DNA of 64,000 nt from Actinomadura luzonensis (GTDB lineage Bacteria; Actinomycetota; Actinomycetes; Streptosporangiales; Streptosporangiaceae), in NCBI RefSeq assembly GCF_022664455.2, contig NZ_JAKRKC020000001.1, forward strand, positions 1,865,001-1,929,000, given 5' to 3'. Under the pieces are notes generated by a model. The model saw only the letters and a list, made by a program, of their open reading frames with translations, ran no database searches and was not told the origin of the DNA. Position numbers and translations under genes: made by a program. Shown in pieces: positions 33,158 to 43,947 of the stretch (position 1 is its first letter; each line of letters opens with the position of its first letter).

Positions 33158-33579
33158 GATCGCTCCTGCGGGTGGTAGGCGACGGCTTGCATCTCGATGA
33201 GCAGGTGCGGGTGCGGGAGCTGGTGCACCGCCACCGTGGTCCGCGTCGGGCCCTCCTCGTCGAAGAACTCGGCGTAGACCTCGTTGTAGCCCTTGAAGTC
33301 GTTCATGTTCACCAGGTACGTGGTGATCTGCACGAGGTCGGCCAGCGAGCCGCCGGCCGCTTTGAGTATGTCGCCGATGTTCTCGATGACCGCCCGGGTC
33401 TGAGCGCGGATGTCCAGGTTCGTCGCCCCGTACTTGTCCACCTCCACGCCCACGAACGAGTCGTCCGGGCGCCGGGAGCTGGTGCCCGAGACGTACAGGA
33501 AGTCGCCGGCCCGCTTGACGTGCGGGAAGGCGCCGCGCGGCGTGGCCTTGCCGGGCACGCGCATGCCCTTGGACCTCAC
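33154..33579 (-). CDS. RidA-family protein, probable 2-aminomuconate deaminase
   Basis: 141 aa from a GTG with GAGG upstream. RidA/YjgF fold: [42 protein letters not shown] and the C-terminal [13 protein letters not shown]. In aminophenol and 3-hydroxyanthranilate operons this subgroup is the 2-aminomuconate deaminase that releases ammonia. It lies between the hydratase (7 bp before) and the dioxygenase (4-bp overlap). Confidence 0.87.
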   Translation of the reverse strand: MRSKGMRVPGKATPRGAFPHVKRAGDFLYVSGTSSRRPDDSFVGVEVDKYGATNLDIRAQTRAVIENIGDILKAAGGSLADLVQITTYLVNMNDFKGYNEVYAEFFDEEGPTRTTVAVHQLPHPHLLIEMQAVAYHPQERS

Positions 33580-33586
33580 TTCGACC

Positions 33587-34384
33587 TCACTTCGTGAACA
33601 CCGCCCGCACCGACCCCAGGCCCTCGACGCGGGCCTCCAGCACGTCGCCCGGCTCCACCGGCACGACCGGGCCGAGCGTGCCGGTCAGCACGACCTCGCC
33701 GGCCCGCAGCGGACGCTCGGTGCGGCCGAGCCGGTCGGCCAGCCAGACGGCGGCGTTGACCGGGTGGCCGAGGCAGGCCGCGCCGGAGCCGGCCGACACC
33801 TGCTCGCCGGACCTGGTCATCGTCATGGTGGCCGAGCGCAGGTCGATCCCGGCGAGCGGCACCGGCGTGTTGCCCAGCACGAAGACGCCGGCGGAGGCGT
33901 TGTCGGCCACGGTGTCGGCGAGCTGGATGTCCCAGCCGGCGACGCGGGAGTCGGCGATCTCGATGGCGACCAGCGCGAAGTCGATCGCCCGCAGCACCTC
34001 GGCCGCGGTGAAGGGGCCGCCCTCCAGGTCGCGGCCGAGCACCAGCGCGACCTCGGCCTCGGCGCGCGGCTGCAGCAGCCGGTCGTACGGGATGGGCATC
34101 CCGTCGGGGTAGGCCATGTCCGCGAAGAGCGGGCCGCAGGTGGGGTGGTCGATGCCGAGCTGCCGCTGGACGTCCGGGTTGGTGACGCCGATCTTGCGGC
34201 CGACCGGCCGGCGGCCCTCGGCGAGCGCCCGCGCCGTGGCGAGGTCCTGCACCGCGTAGGCGTCGGCGGCCGTCCCGATCAGGTCCCGGATCGGCGCGCA
34301 CGGCTTGCCGGTGCGCACGGCTTCGGCCAGCCGCTCCGCGGCCTGCGAGCGCGCGTCCACGGCTTGGGACCATTCGTCATGCAT
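33587..34384 (-). CDS. 2-keto-4-pentenoate hydratase (FAH superfamily)
   Basis: 265 aa; the ATG overlaps the dehydrogenase stop by eight bases. Motifs: [17 protein letters not shown], the metal-binding Glu pair in [15 protein letters not shown], and the C-terminal [15 protein letters not shown]. It adds water to 2-oxopent-4-enoate, a lower step of meta-cleavage pathways, giving 4-hydroxy-2-oxovalerate. The aldolase and acetaldehyde dehydrogenase that complete the route are not in the window. Confidence 0.93.
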   Translation of the reverse strand: MHDEWSQAVDARSQAAERLAEAVRTGKPCAPIRDLIGTAADAYAVQDLATARALAEGRRPVGRKIGVTNPDVQRQLGIDHPTCGPLFADMAYPDGMPIPYDRLLQPRAEAEVALVLGRDLEGGPFTAAEVLRAIDFALVAIEIADSRVAGWDIQLADTVADNASAGVFVLGNTPVPLAGIDLRSATMTMTRSGEQVSAGSGAACLGHPVNAAVWLADRLGRTERPLRAGEVVLTGTLGPVVPVEPGDVLEARVEGLGSVRAVFTK

Positions 34385-35786
34385 CGGGCTGCTCCATCTT
34401 GATGGTGATCGTGGTGGGTTCGGAGTAGAAGTCCAGCGACTGGGTGCCGCCCTCCCTGCCGATGCCCGACAGGCGCAGCCCGCCGAAGGGCGTGCGCAGG
34501 TCGCGGAGGTACCAGGTGTTGACCCAGACCAGGCCGGCTTCCAGCCGTTGCGCCACCCGGTGGGCGCGGTCGAGGCCGCCGGTCCAGACCGCGGCGGCCA
34601 GGCCGTACTCGCTGTTGTTGGCCAGGTCGATCGCCTCGGCCTCGGTGTCGAACGGGGTCACGTGACACACCGGGCCGAAGATCTCTTCCCTGTTGAAGCG
34701 GGACCACTCGGACAAGCCTGTCATCACCGTCGGTTCCACGAAATAGCCTGAGTCGCGCTGATCCCCGAAGACCGGCGTGCCGCCTCCCGCGAGCACCTTG
34801 GCTCCCTCCGAGCGGGCCAAGGCGTAGTAGGACAGGACCTTCTCGCGGTGCTCGGCGCTGATCATCGGCTGCGGCACGACCTCCTGGGCGCGGGCCGCCA
34901 GCCGGTCGGAGAACTCCTCGAAGATCGGGCGCTGGACGTAGAGCCGCTCGGTGCACAGGCACACCTGGCCGCCGTTGGTGAAGACCGACCGGACGCAGCC
35001 CTCGACCGCGCGCTCCAGGTCGCAGTCCGCGAAGACCACGCCGGCGTTCTTGCCGCCCAGCTCGAACGAGACCGGCTTGACCCGGTCGGCCACCGCCTTC
35101 ATGATCGCCGTGCCGGTGCGGGTGGAGCCGGTGAACGTCACGGCGTCCACCCAGGGGTGCTCGACCAGGAGCTGCCCGGAGGAGCCGTAGCCGTAGATGA
35201 TGTTGACGACGCCCGGCGGCAGCCCGGCGGCGGCGCAGATCTCGGCGAACACGGCCGCCGAGCCCGGCGTGTGCTCCGACGGCTTGACCACGACGGTGTT
35301 GCCGGACACCAGGGCGGGGGCCAGCTTCCACGTCATGAGCAGGAACGGCAGGTTCCACGGCACGATCACCGCGACCACGCCGAGCGGCCGCCGCACGGTG
35401 TAGCTGAGCACGCCCGACAGGTGGAAGGCCTCGTCGGGGCGCTGGGCGGCGATCTCGGCGAAGGCGCGGAAGTTCGCGATGCCGCGCGGGATGTCGAGGG
35501 TGCGGGTCTGGTCGAGCGGCTTGCCGGTGTCGGCGATCTCGGCCGCGACGAGGTCGTCGAAGCGGGCCTCGATGCCCTCGGCGAGCCGCCGCAGCCACCC
35601 CGCCCGCTCGGCCACCGGCAGCGCGGCCCAGTCGCGGGCCGCCTCCCTCGCGGCGCGCACGGCGCGGTCGACCGCCTCCGGGTCGGCCTCGCAGACCTGC
35701 CTGATCACCGCGCCGGTCATCGGGTCGTGGACCGGGAAGGCCGTGCCCGCGGTCACCGGCTCGCCGCCGATGAAATGGGTCAGCAC
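34377..35786 (-). CDS. 2-aminomuconate / 2-hydroxymuconate semialdehyde dehydrogenase
   Basis: 469 aa from a GTG at 35786 with AAGGAGG upstream. ALDH superfamily: VPWNLPFLLMTWKLAPAL, NAD-binding TFTGSTRTG, the general-base Glu in FELGGKNAG, the catalytic Cys in NGGQVCLCTERLYV, and EEIFGPV. The close fit to the muconic-semialdehyde subfamily and the operon context point to 2-aminomuconate 6-semialdehyde as substrate. First gene of the operon, divergent from a VanZ-like gene. Its normal substrate is made by ACMSD, which seems missing here, so it may act on another semialdehyde. Confidence 0.93.
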   Translation of the reverse strand: MLTHFIGGEPVTAGTAFPVHDPMTGAVIRQVCEADPEAVDRAVRAAREAARDWAALPVAERAGWLRRLAEGIEARFDDLVAAEIADTGKPLDQTRTLDIPRGIANFRAFAEIAAQRPDEAFHLSGVLSYTVRRPLGVVAVIVPWNLPFLLMTWKLAPALVSGNTVVVKPSEHTPGSAAVFAEICAAAGLPPGVVNIIYGYGSSGQLLVEHPWVDAVTFTGSTRTGTAIMKAVADRVKPVSFELGGKNAGVVFADCDLERAVEGCVRSVFTNGGQVCLCTERLYVQRPIFEEFSDRLAARAQEVVPQPMISAEHREKVLSYYALARSEGAKVLAGGGTPVFGDQRDSGYFVEPTVMTGLSEWSRFNREEIFGPVCHVTPFDTEAEAIDLANNSEYGLAAAVWTGGLDRAHRVAQRLEAGLVWVNTWYLRDLRTPFGGLRLSGIGREGGTQSLDFYSEPTTITIKMEQPDA

Positions 35787-35924
35787 TGCGGTCTCCTCCT
35801 TCCGGGGGACGACGGGACCCCTCGATCGCCATCGTCTCCCCCGACCACGGGGGAGAGGACTCGGAGAAGACCTGTCCGAAAGGACATCTTCCGGTACCCC
35901 TTGATCGCTGTCCATCATGGACGA

Positions 35925-36467
35925 ATGGCGCAGACGTGGGAATTGTGGGGAAAGGTGGTTATTGCTGGTACGTTTACCCTCTTCCTGGCGATTCCCGCGA
36001 TCATGTTTCTCGCCCGCCGCCGGGCCCGCGCCGGGCACCCCGCGCCGTCGCGCAGCGCGATCGCCGATGTCGGGATCGTGGTCGGCACGGCCCCGTGGAT
36101 CTGGATGACCCTGACCCCCGTGGGCGGCCCGGGCGGCGTGCGGCTGGTGCCGTTCACGGACCTGGCCGACCTCGCCTCGGCGCCGTGGCAGGCGGTGTTC
36201 GTGCAGGTGGGGGGCAATCTGCTGGTGTTCGCCGCGCTGGGGGCGCTGCTGCCGGTGCGCGCCGCGGCGATGGCCTCGACCGCCCGGGTTGCGGCGGTCG
36301 CGGCGGCCTTTTCGGTCCTGGTCGAGGTGCTCCAACTCATGCTGAAGTCGGGACGTTTCTCGTCCGTGGACGACGTCCTGCTCAACACGGCGGGCGCGGT
36401 GATCTCCGCGGCGGTTACTCGCCGCTGGTGGGCCACCCGGGATCCGGCCGGGACCGTTCCACGGTAA
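35925..36467 (+). CDS. VanZ-like membrane protein
   Basis: 180 aa from an ATG at 35925 with no clear ribosome-binding site, so possibly leaderless. Four hydrophobic segments are at about residues 8-30, 47-68, 88-110 and 118-140. The central PVGGPGGVRLVPFTDL and GNLLVFAALGALLPV, plus SSVDDVLLNTAGAVISA, are typical of VanZ-family proteins, some of which affect teicoplanin or lipoglycopeptide susceptibility. No resistance genes flank it. Confidence 0.85.
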   Translation: MAQTWELWGKVVIAGTFTLFLAIPAIMFLARRRARAGHPAPSRSAIADVGIVVGTAPWIWMTLTPVGGPGGVRLVPFTDLADLASAPWQAVFVQVGGNLLVFAALGALLPVRAAAMASTARVAAVAAAFSVLVEVLQLMLKSGRFSSVDDVLLNTAGAVISAAVTRRWWATRDPAGTVPR

Positions 36468-36619
36468 CGGGCCGCTTAAACTCCGCGTAGTTCACCACAC
36501 AGGCACGATCCGCTCAAAAACAACCCGCGACCAACCTCTGTATCTGTGCGATCGTGGACAAGACGGGGCAAGTTCTCTGGAGACGCCACAACCTGGTTGG
36601 TGACAGAGGGTGATCAAAG

Positions 36620-37372
36620 TTGTCTGAATCCCCGGTACCCCACGAGCCCCCTATCTATCGCCGCATCGCCGACGGTCTCCGCGCCCGGATCCTGTCCGGC
36701 GAGCTGCGTGACGGGGACCGACTACCGGGCGAGAACGCACTGATGGCCGACTACGCAATCGCACGAGCCACCGCCAGGCAGGCGCTTGCCGTACTGATCA
36801 ACGAAGGGCTGGCGGTGCCCAAACGAGGTTCGGGGGTTTACGTGCGGCTGTTCAAACCGATCCGACGGCACGGCTCACGCCGTCTGTCACGCGAGCAGTG
36901 GGGCCAGGGCCGGGCCATCTGGGACGCCGACACCAGGGGCCGGCCGTTCACCGTCGACCACCTGGAGGTGGCTCTGGAGCGCGCCACGGAGGACGTGGCG
37001 GCCGTACTCGACTCCGGCGAGGTGTGGGTCCGCCGCCGCCGCTACTCCGTCGACGCCAGGCCCGTACAGCTGGCCAGCTCCTTCTTCCCCGCGCACCTGG
37101 TCCAGGGCAGCGCGATCACCCTGCCCGACACGGGTCCCGGCGGCGTCTACGCCCGCCTCGGCGACCTCGGCCTGCCCCCCGCCCACTTCACCGAGGAGGT
37201 ACGGGCCCGGATGCCGCAGCCGCGCGAGAGCGCGTTGCTCGACCTGCCGGGCGGAACACCGGTCATCGTCATCGCGCGCACGGCGTACACGTCGGGCGGG
37301 CTCCCCGTCGAGGTCAACGAGATGGTCCTGGACTCGGCCGCATACGTACTCCAGTACGACTTCGATGCCTAG
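36620..37372 (+). CDS. GntR/HutC-family transcriptional regulator
   Basis: 250 aa from a TTG with AGAGGG nine bases upstream. The N-terminal winged helix has YRRIADGLRARILSGELRDGDRLPGENALMADYAIARATARQAL; the C-terminal UTRA ligand domain follows (about residues 100-250) with ARMPQPRESALLDLPGGTPVIVIARTAY. HutC-type proteins sense small metabolites such as sugars or amino-acid breakdown products. The target is unknown and the flanking genes are not obviously co-regulated. Confidence 0.87.
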   Translation: MSESPVPHEPPIYRRIADGLRARILSGELRDGDRLPGENALMADYAIARATARQALAVLINEGLAVPKRGSGVYVRLFKPIRRHGSRRLSREQWGQGRAIWDADTRGRPFTVDHLEVALERATEDVAAVLDSGEVWVRRRRYSVDARPVQLASSFFPAHLVQGSAITLPDTGPGGVYARLGDLGLPPAHFTEEVRARMPQPRESALLDLPGGTPVIVIARTAYTSGGLPVEVNEMVLDSAAYVLQYDFDA

Positions 37373-37492
37373 TTCAACCCGATCTGTCAAGCGGTAGGTT
37401 GACCTGTCCTTCAGATCATTGAATTCTCTAGAGAAGTCCTTCATCGTCTAAGGAGATGGAAACCTCGCCTGGGGCCCGGAAGGTGGACAGCG

Positions 37493-37735
37493 ATGTCCTT
37501 TGATCGGCACCTCGCCGAGATCGCCCGGGAGTATCCCCGATGGACCATCTGGCGGAGCGACGCGGGCCGCTGGTGGGCCACGAGACACCATCCGCTGAGC
37601 GCGGCGCAGCGCGAGGCCGGATGCGCGATGACCATCGACGCGGACGACCCGGACGGCCTTCGGGACCACCTCCGGGACCAGGAGAGACGGGCCGGCGAGC
37701 CACACCGGTGGCAGACCGGCCCCGCACCACCCTGA
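37493..37735 (+). CDS. Small hypothetical protein
   Basis: 80 aa; ATG with GGAAGG upstream. Soluble, with several Trp (YPRWTIWRSDAGRWWATR). It resembles small proteins of unknown function commonly found beside actinomycete regulators. It is 120 bp downstream of the GntR gene and ends before a strong terminator. Confidence 0.6.
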   Translation: MSFDRHLAEIAREYPRWTIWRSDAGRWWATRHHPLSAAQREAGCAMTIDADDPDGLRDHLRDQERRAGEPHRWQTGPAPP

Positions 37736-37843
37736 CGTCCGCCGTGGGGCGGCCCCACGGCGGGCGCACGCGAGCAGCCCGGTGCCGGGTCCAGCGTCTC
37801 GGCGGCCCCGGCACCGGGCCCCCAAACCGCGGGGCCACGAGCG

Positions 37844-37880
37844 CGGAAGCCTCCGACCCTATCGGGGGCGGAGGCTTCCG
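37844..37880. terminator. Bidirectional terminator
   Basis: CGGAAGCCTCCG (37844-37855) and CGGAGGCTTCCG (37869-37880) form a perfect 12-bp stem between convergent genes. Confidence 0.85.
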
Positions 37881-37894
37881 CTCCTGGCCGCTCC

Positions 37895-39085
<1,191 letters not shown>

Positions 39086-39235
39086 GGGGGTTACCTAAGG
39101 GTGGTTTGCGTGAGGCGGGGGAAAACTGCTGGTTGTGAGGGTCTGACAGCGACACGTCAGGAAACGACTTTCCTGCCATCTGCCCACGTCCGCAACCGGA
39201 ACGCCATACCCGGACCGGGAATTACGATGTGACGA

Positions 39236-39757
39236 ATGTACATAGCGGCATTGGACGGCGGCGCGGTCCCCGACATCCATCCCGAGGCGTACCTCGCCCC
39301 CGGCGCGACCGTGGTCGGCCGGGTCCGCGTCGGACGGGCGTCCAGCATCTGGTACGGCTCCGTGCTCCGCGGCGACGACGAACGCGTCGAGATCGGCGAG
39401 GAGTGCAACGTCCAGGACCTGTGCTGCCTCCACGCCGACCCCGGCGAGCCGGCGATCCTGGAGGACCGGGTGAGCCTGGGCCACAAGGCCATGGTGCACG
39501 GCGCCCACGTGGAGCGCGGCGCGCTGATCGGCATCGGCGCGATCGTGCTCGGCGGCGCCCGCGTCGGCGCGGGCACCCTGGTGGCCGCCGGGGCGCTGGT
39601 CGGCCCGGGCAAGAAGATCCCGTCCGGGGTGCTGGTCGCCGGCGTGCCCGGCCGGATCGTGCGCGAGCTCACCGACGACGACCGGGCGTCCTTCGCCCGC
39701 ACCCCGGACAACTACATCGCCAAGGCGCTCAGGCACCGGCGGGCGTCAGCACTTTGA
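39236..39757 (+). CDS. Gamma-carbonic-anhydrase-like hexapeptide-repeat protein
   Basis: 173 aa. Left-handed beta-helix repeats (IGIGAIVLGGARVGAGTLVAAGALV) with the three zinc-ligand His at residues 66, 83 and 88 (CLHADPG and SLGHKAMVHG) at the spacing seen in YrdA/PaaY proteins. Most bacterial members show little or no carbonic anhydrase activity in vitro, so the real role may differ. It ends inside the 3' end of the convergent lipoprotein gene (29-bp overlap). Confidence 0.9.
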   Translation: MYIAALDGGAVPDIHPEAYLAPGATVVGRVRVGRASSIWYGSVLRGDDERVEIGEECNVQDLCCLHADPGEPAILEDRVSLGHKAMVHGAHVERGALIGIGAIVLGGARVGAGTLVAAGALVGPGKKIPSGVLVAGVPGRIVRELTDDDRASFARTPDNYIAKALRHRRASAL

Positions 39758-40640
39758 CGAGGACGTTCTCCGGCACGGACTTGTCGTTGAGCGGGTCGGC
39801 GTAGTCGGGCAGCTCCGGCCGGAGGAACCGGACGAAGTCGACCGTCAGCTTCAGGTCGGGCGTGCCCTTGACCTGCCGGGCGTTGGCCTTGGCCGCGTCC
39901 TTCTTGAGCGCGGCGTAGCTGTCCCAGTCGGTGTAGGCGGTGACGCCCCACTGGAGAGCGTCCGGCAGGTTGGAGGGCCAGCGCTGGCCGACCTTCCACT
40001 GGCCGCCCTGCTCCCGGTACAGCGCGGCGAAGACCCGCCCGGCGCGCGCCAGGACGAGATCCACCCAGCCGGCCTTGACCGGGATCTCCTTGGGCTTGGA
40101 GCTGCCGTTCTCGGTCCATTTGACCTCGATCTGGCCGCTCTTCCCTGCGGCGCCGGTGGTGATGGAGACCCAGTTGGGGCTGGCGTACGAGCCGGGCTGG
40201 CGGGCCATGAGCCCGCCGAGCGAGAACTGGCGCTTGGGCCGGCCGCCGTTCTTGCCCTCGACCTTGACCCGGGCGTGCATCACGATGTCGCCCGCGAGGT
40301 CCTGGTAGAGGAAGGGGCCGCGGAAGCCGTCGAACCAGGCCGAGGTCTTGGGCTCCAGGTAGAGCGAGCCCTTCACGGTCTTGTTCACGTCGAGCTTGGC
40401 GATCCGGTCGACGTCCTTCTCGGTGTCGCTGAGCTTGGTCCACATGGCGAGGTCGCGGGCGTCGGCGAACTCGGTGGAGGCCTCGCCGACCTCACCGCCG
40501 GGCGCCGGCGGGGTGGCCCGGTCGAGCGTGAGCACGCCGGGGCCGGTGAGGGCGGGCTCCGCCGAGCCGGTCTTGCCGCATCCGGCGAGCACGCTCACGA
40601 CCGCCAACGTCCCTGCCACCTTCACCCTCATAGCGGACAT
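39729..40640 (-). CDS. Secreted lipoprotein with a DUF1349-like beta-sandwich
   Basis: 303 aa from an ATG at 40640 (an ATG at 40631 is equally possible; neither has a clear ribosome-binding site). The lipobox is VLAGC near residue 21. The body has FRGPFLYQDLAGDIVMHARVKVEG and RVFAALYREQGGQWKV, a lectin/glucanase-like jelly-roll pattern as in DUF1349. It may bind a surface glycan or act as a carbohydrate-binding protein. The next gene upstream is divergent. Confidence 0.7.
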   Translation of the reverse strand: MSAMRVKVAGTLAVVSVLAGCGKTGSAEPALTGPGVLTLDRATPPAPGGEVGEASTEFADARDLAMWTKLSDTEKDVDRIAKLDVNKTVKGSLYLEPKTSAWFDGFRGPFLYQDLAGDIVMHARVKVEGKNGGRPKRQFSLGGLMARQPGSYASPNWVSITTGAAGKSGQIEVKWTENGSSKPKEIPVKAGWVDLVLARAGRVFAALYREQGGQWKVGQRWPSNLPDALQWGVTAYTDWDSYAALKKDAAKANARQVKGTPDLKLTVDFVRFLRPELPDYADPLNDKSVPENVLVKVLTPAGA

Positions 40641-40685
40641 TCTGCCGTGTTCTGCCGATGGGTTGACCCGGACCGGTTCAGTACG

Positions 40686-42023
40686 ATGACGCCCGTGCCA
40701 CCCTGGGATGCGTTCACCGCCGCCGAGGCGGCGGTCCGCGCGATGGTCGCCGACCCGCGCTGGCAGGAGCTCCCGGTGCCCGACCGCGCCCACGTGCTGG
40801 CCGCCAGGATCCTCGTGACGCGCGACGGCGACCGGTGGCTGTTCGGCGCGCACGCCCGCTGGCACCTGCACGACCCGGCGACCGGCCGCTGGCACCTCGC
40901 GCCGCCGCCGCGCGGCACGCGCGCCCGCCAGGTCCGCCATGCCGCGGCCGACCTGCCGCCCGAGGTCGTGCCGGCCGGGCCCGACTTCCACGCCGAGCCG
41001 GGCTCCACGATGGCCTTCATCGGCCCCGACGTCTCGGCCGACCTCACCGAGCGGGTGCGCGTGCTGGTGCGGGCCTGCGGGCGCAAGTCGGAGCTGGACT
41101 ATCCGCTGACGGCCTTCGACGACATCTTCGCCGGCGACGTGCCGAGCACGGTGGCCGCCGTCTGGGGCGCGGTCATGTGGTGCGCGTACGCGCCCGCCTT
41201 CGACGGCAACGAGCGGCTGATCACGGTCTTCGGCGAGTACCTGCGCCGCCCGCTGCCCGGCGACGAGTGGGTGCGCTGGCTGCCCGCCCCGCCGCTCATG
41301 GACCTCGTCACGCTGGTCGCCGAGCGGGCCGGGGCCGGCCGGCCGCGCGAGGCGCTGCGGCTGGCCGCCGTGCTGGCCGACGCCGCACAGGTGCTGATGT
41401 CCGACACCCGGTTCAGGCCGCGGGCGCTCGCGCTGCTCACCATGGTGGAGCCCGCGCTGCGCCGGCCGGGCCTGGACGACGGCCTGCCGGACGCGGCGGA
41501 GGTGCGGCGGGCGTGGCTGGGCCGCGCCCCCGCGCGGCTGGGCCGGGCGCTGCTGCCCGAGACGGACGTGGCGGCGCACTTCGCGCACTCCGTCTACGAC
41601 CTGGCCGAGGCGCTGGCCTTCACGCGTGACCCGGCGCGGGCGGCGGCCGGGTTCCTCGCCGACCTGTCGGACTCCCGGCGCAGGCTGCCGGCGCTGCTGG
41701 ACCACCGGCTGCGGGCGGCGTACGAGGAGCTGGAGCGGGCGGGGCGCACCGAGACCTCCGTGGCCGAGACCACCGCGCCCGAGGGCTTCCCGGTGCGGGC
41801 GGGCGGGCTCTCGACCGTGCCCGCGCCGGTGCTGGAGGTGGCGCCGCCCGACCGGGCGAGCGCCGCGGCGGTCCTGGGGGCCGCGTACGCCACGGGACTG
41901 GCCTGGGGACGGCTGACGGGCGCCAAGGTGCCGGAGCGGGGCCTCGCGGGCCAGTCGGCGCTCGTGAGCAAGCTCGTCCACGAGCGGGACGACCACCCGG
42001 CCGGCGACTCCCGTCACATCTAA
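40686..42023 (+). CDS. Conserved actinobacterial protein of unknown function
   Basis: 445 aa from an ATG at 40686; a GTG at 40695 is an alternative, and neither has a strong ribosome-binding site. The first 60 residues contain RDGDRWLFGAHARWHLHDPATGRW, a short repeat-like motif. The rest is Ala/Leu/Arg-rich helix with no membrane segment and no known catalytic signature. It is not assigned to a family here. Confidence 0.6.
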   Translation: MTPVPPWDAFTAAEAAVRAMVADPRWQELPVPDRAHVLAARILVTRDGDRWLFGAHARWHLHDPATGRWHLAPPPRGTRARQVRHAAADLPPEVVPAGPDFHAEPGSTMAFIGPDVSADLTERVRVLVRACGRKSELDYPLTAFDDIFAGDVPSTVAAVWGAVMWCAYAPAFDGNERLITVFGEYLRRPLPGDEWVRWLPAPPLMDLVTLVAERAGAGRPREALRLAAVLADAAQVLMSDTRFRPRALALLTMVEPALRRPGLDDGLPDAAEVRRAWLGRAPARLGRALLPETDVAAHFAHSVYDLAEALAFTRDPARAAAGFLADLSDSRRRLPALLDHRLRAAYEELERAGRTETSVAETTAPEGFPVRAGGLSTVPAPVLEVAPPDRASAAAVLGAAYATGLAWGRLTGAKVPERGLAGQSALVSKLVHERDDHPAGDSRHI

Positions 42024-42238
42024 ACCACTAATCTCGCTATTTCCCCCTTACCTCCCCTATATCGTTCTAACACTCGAACGATCAGCAAATTCGCTGAATT
42101 GTGATCTCTGATTCGGGAAATGACCCCACTGGGGCCCCGGGGCGCCGAAAGGAATGACTCCTATGGGCCATGTCGCCGGAAGGGGGTCGCGCCGTAACCT
42201 CGAAGAGGGTGTGGGCTGCGGAAGGAAAGGACGACGCG

Positions 42239-42400
42239 GTGGGGCACGACGAGCTGGACTCTCGGGTCCACGACCGTGTCGCGTTGGACGAGATTGCGCT
42301 CTACGCCGAGGTGCTCACGGCCGTGGCTGTCAGCGAGCGGCGGCTGACCTTGGACGAACTCGACGACGCGCTCGGATTGCGGACTTCGGCGAGTCGCTGA
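42239..42400 (+). CDS. Very small conserved-looking protein
   Basis: 53 aa from a GTG with GGAAAGGA upstream, starting MGHDELDSRVHDR. Acidic and helical, with LYAEVLTAVAVSERRLTLDELDDALGL, a pattern I associate with small conserved proteins of filamentous actinomycetes. It ends 22 bases before a strong terminator, which supports a real short transcript. Function unknown. Confidence 0.55.
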   Translation: MGHDELDSRVHDRVALDEIALYAEVLTAVAVSERRLTLDELDDALGLRTSASR

Positions 42401-42422
42401 AGGACCATCACGACCATTACCG

Positions 42423-42449
42423 AACCCCGGGAACCTAGTTCCCGGGGTT
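42423..42449. terminator. Rho-independent terminator
   Basis: AACCCCGGGAA and TTCCCGGGGTT form a perfect 11-bp stem with a 5-base loop, followed by TTT... on the plus strand. It lies between the small convergent gene and csoR. Confidence 0.85.
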
Positions 42450-42501
42450 TCGCATAACTAGTCACTTGCCGGCCCGCCCTCCTACGAAAGGATGAGGCCG
42501 C

Positions 42502-42783
42502 TCACGACTTGACCAGACGGGCGATGGCCGCCGAGGCCTCCTTCACCTTCGCCTCGGCCTCCGGGCCGCCCGTGTTGATGGCGTCGGCCACGCAGTGCGA
42601 GATGTGCTCCTCCAGCAGGCCCAGCGCCACGGCCTGGAGGGCGCGCGTGGCGGCGGAGACCTGGGTGAGGATGTCGATGCAGTACGCGTCGTCCTCGACC
42701 ATGCGCTGCAGGCCCCTGACCTGACCCTCGATACGCCTGAGCCGCGTCAGATATGCCTGCTTGTCTCCGCTGTACCCATGCAT
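42502..42783 (-). CDS. csoR: CsoR-family copper-sensing repressor
   Basis: 93 aa. The four-helix DUF156 repressor has its Cu(I) ligands at Cys35 (DDAYCIDILTQ), His60 and Cys64 (EEHISHCVADAIN), the classic Cys-His-Cys set. RLRRIEGQVRGLQRMVE is the DNA-binding helix. No copper exporter or chaperone gene adjoins it, so its targets must lie elsewhere. It is upstream of, and on the same strand as, the glycosyltransferase genes' downstream end. Confidence 0.9.
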   Translation of the reverse strand: MHGYSGDKQAYLTRLRRIEGQVRGLQRMVEDDAYCIDILTQVSAATRALQAVALGLLEEHISHCVADAINTGGPEAEAKVKEASAAIARLVKS

Positions 42784-42819
42784 GCTTCTACGGTACCCGT
42801 AACCCGTATGCCGCCGGGG

Positions 42820-43947
42820 TCAATGCAGATCAGCGATCAGTTTCTCCCATTGCCCGGCCACCTCGGCCGCCGCGTGCCTGGCCGCGGTGTCGAGCGCGCC
42901 GGCCGCGAGCGAGCGCCGCCTGCGCTCGTCGTCGATCAGCGCCAGCAGCGCCATCGCCAGCACCTCCTCCTCGGGCCCCGAGTCCGGCACCAGCACGCCG
43001 TTGTAGCCCGTGGCCACGAACTCGGCCGGGGCCCGCGCCCCCTCGTAGGCCACCACCGGCACGCCGCAGCCCATGGCCTCCAGCACCGTCATGGCCTGGT
43101 CGTCGCCGCGCGAGGGGTGGGCCACGATCGAGGCCTTGGCGAACTCGCCCGCGAGGTCGGGGGTGGTGCCCATGAAGTAAACGTGGTTGTGCAGATGGAG
43201 CTCCTGGGCCAGGGCGCGCAGCCGCCGCTCCTCCGGACCGCCGCCGTACAGGCGGAGCTGCCAGTCGGGCCGTTTGTCGGCCACCACCGCGAACGCCCGG
43301 ATCAGCCGGTCGTAGCCCTTGACCGCCACCCAGCGCCCGCCCGCCGCGACGATCCTGTTGTCCATGCGCGAGCGCGGCCACGGGCCGGGCGGCAGCGCGT
43401 CCTGCACGAAGCACACGGCAGGGCTGACAGCAGGGCTGACGGCAGGACTCGAAGCGGGGCTCCCGGCAGGGCCCACGGCGGGCCCGTCGCCGAGGAGCCT
43501 GCTCCACTCCTCCCGGCCCGCCTCCGTGGCCGTCACGACGGCGTTCAGCCGCGGGTAGAAGCGTCTGACGGGCCCGGGCACGGCCGGCCGCGCCCACTCC
43601 CTGGCGATCTTGAGGAGCTCGCGCGGCGCGTGCCTGGCGGCCTGCACGCCGAGCCCCGGCCTGGTGGTGATCAGCACGTCGGACCTGAGGCCGCGCAGCA
43701 CCCGCCAGAGCGCGACCTCGGTGCGCACCTGGCCGCGCGGCAGCAGGTGCCGCACGCCCGGCCGGGCGTCCACCACGCTCCGCATGACCACCCCCGGGCC
43801 GACCGGGAAGAACGGCTTCTCCTTCTGCCGGCGCACGCTGATCACCTCGACCTCGTGCCGCTCGGCCAGGGCGTTGGCCAGGTTGAGCGTGGCCCGCACG
43901 TCGCCGCGCATGCCGTAGGCGGAGGGCAGGAGGAGGGAGACCTTCAT
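42820..43947 (-). CDS. Glycosyltransferase, GT4 type
   Basis: 375 aa; the ATG overlaps the preceding gene's stop (ATGA). GT-B fold with N-terminal KVSLLLPSAYGMRGDVRATLNLANAL and the C-terminal nucleotide-sugar site in VAHPSRGDDQAMTVLEAMGCGVPVVAYEGARAPAE (the E(x7)E region). A 25-residue insert of short SPAVSPAVSPAV-type repeats (about residues 160-182) interrupts the middle. Substrates are unknown. It is paired with the unique protein encoded just upstream, so both may serve a surface polysaccharide or teichoic-acid-like polymer. Confidence 0.85.
   Translation of the reverse strand: MKVSLLLPSAYGMRGDVRATLNLANALAERHEVEVISVRRQKEKPFFPVGPGVVMRSVVDARPGVRHLLPRGQVRTEVALWRVLRGLRSDVLITTRPGLGVQAARHAPRELLKIAREWARPAVPGPVRRFYPRLNAVVTATEAGREEWSRLLGDGPAVGPAGSPASSPAVSPAVSPAVCFVQDALPPGPWPRSRMDNRIVAAGGRWVAVKGYDRLIRAFAVVADKRPDWQLRLYGGGPEERRLRALAQELHLHNHVYFMGTTPDLAGEFAKASIVAHPSRGDDQAMTVLEAMGCGVPVVAYEGARAPAEFVATGYNGVLVPDSGPEEEVLAMALLALIDDERRRRSLAAGALDTAARHAAAEVAGQWEKLIADLH

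Noticed and set aside
35925..36467. Glycopeptide-resistance cluster suggested by the VanZ-like gene
   Set aside because: No vanHAX or vanRS genes are near; VanZ-like proteins are common in actinomycetes.
43430..43490. GCAGGGCTGAC-type short repeats as a regulatory repeat
   Set aside because: They are inside the GT4 coding frame and encode the SPAV repeats of a disordered insert.
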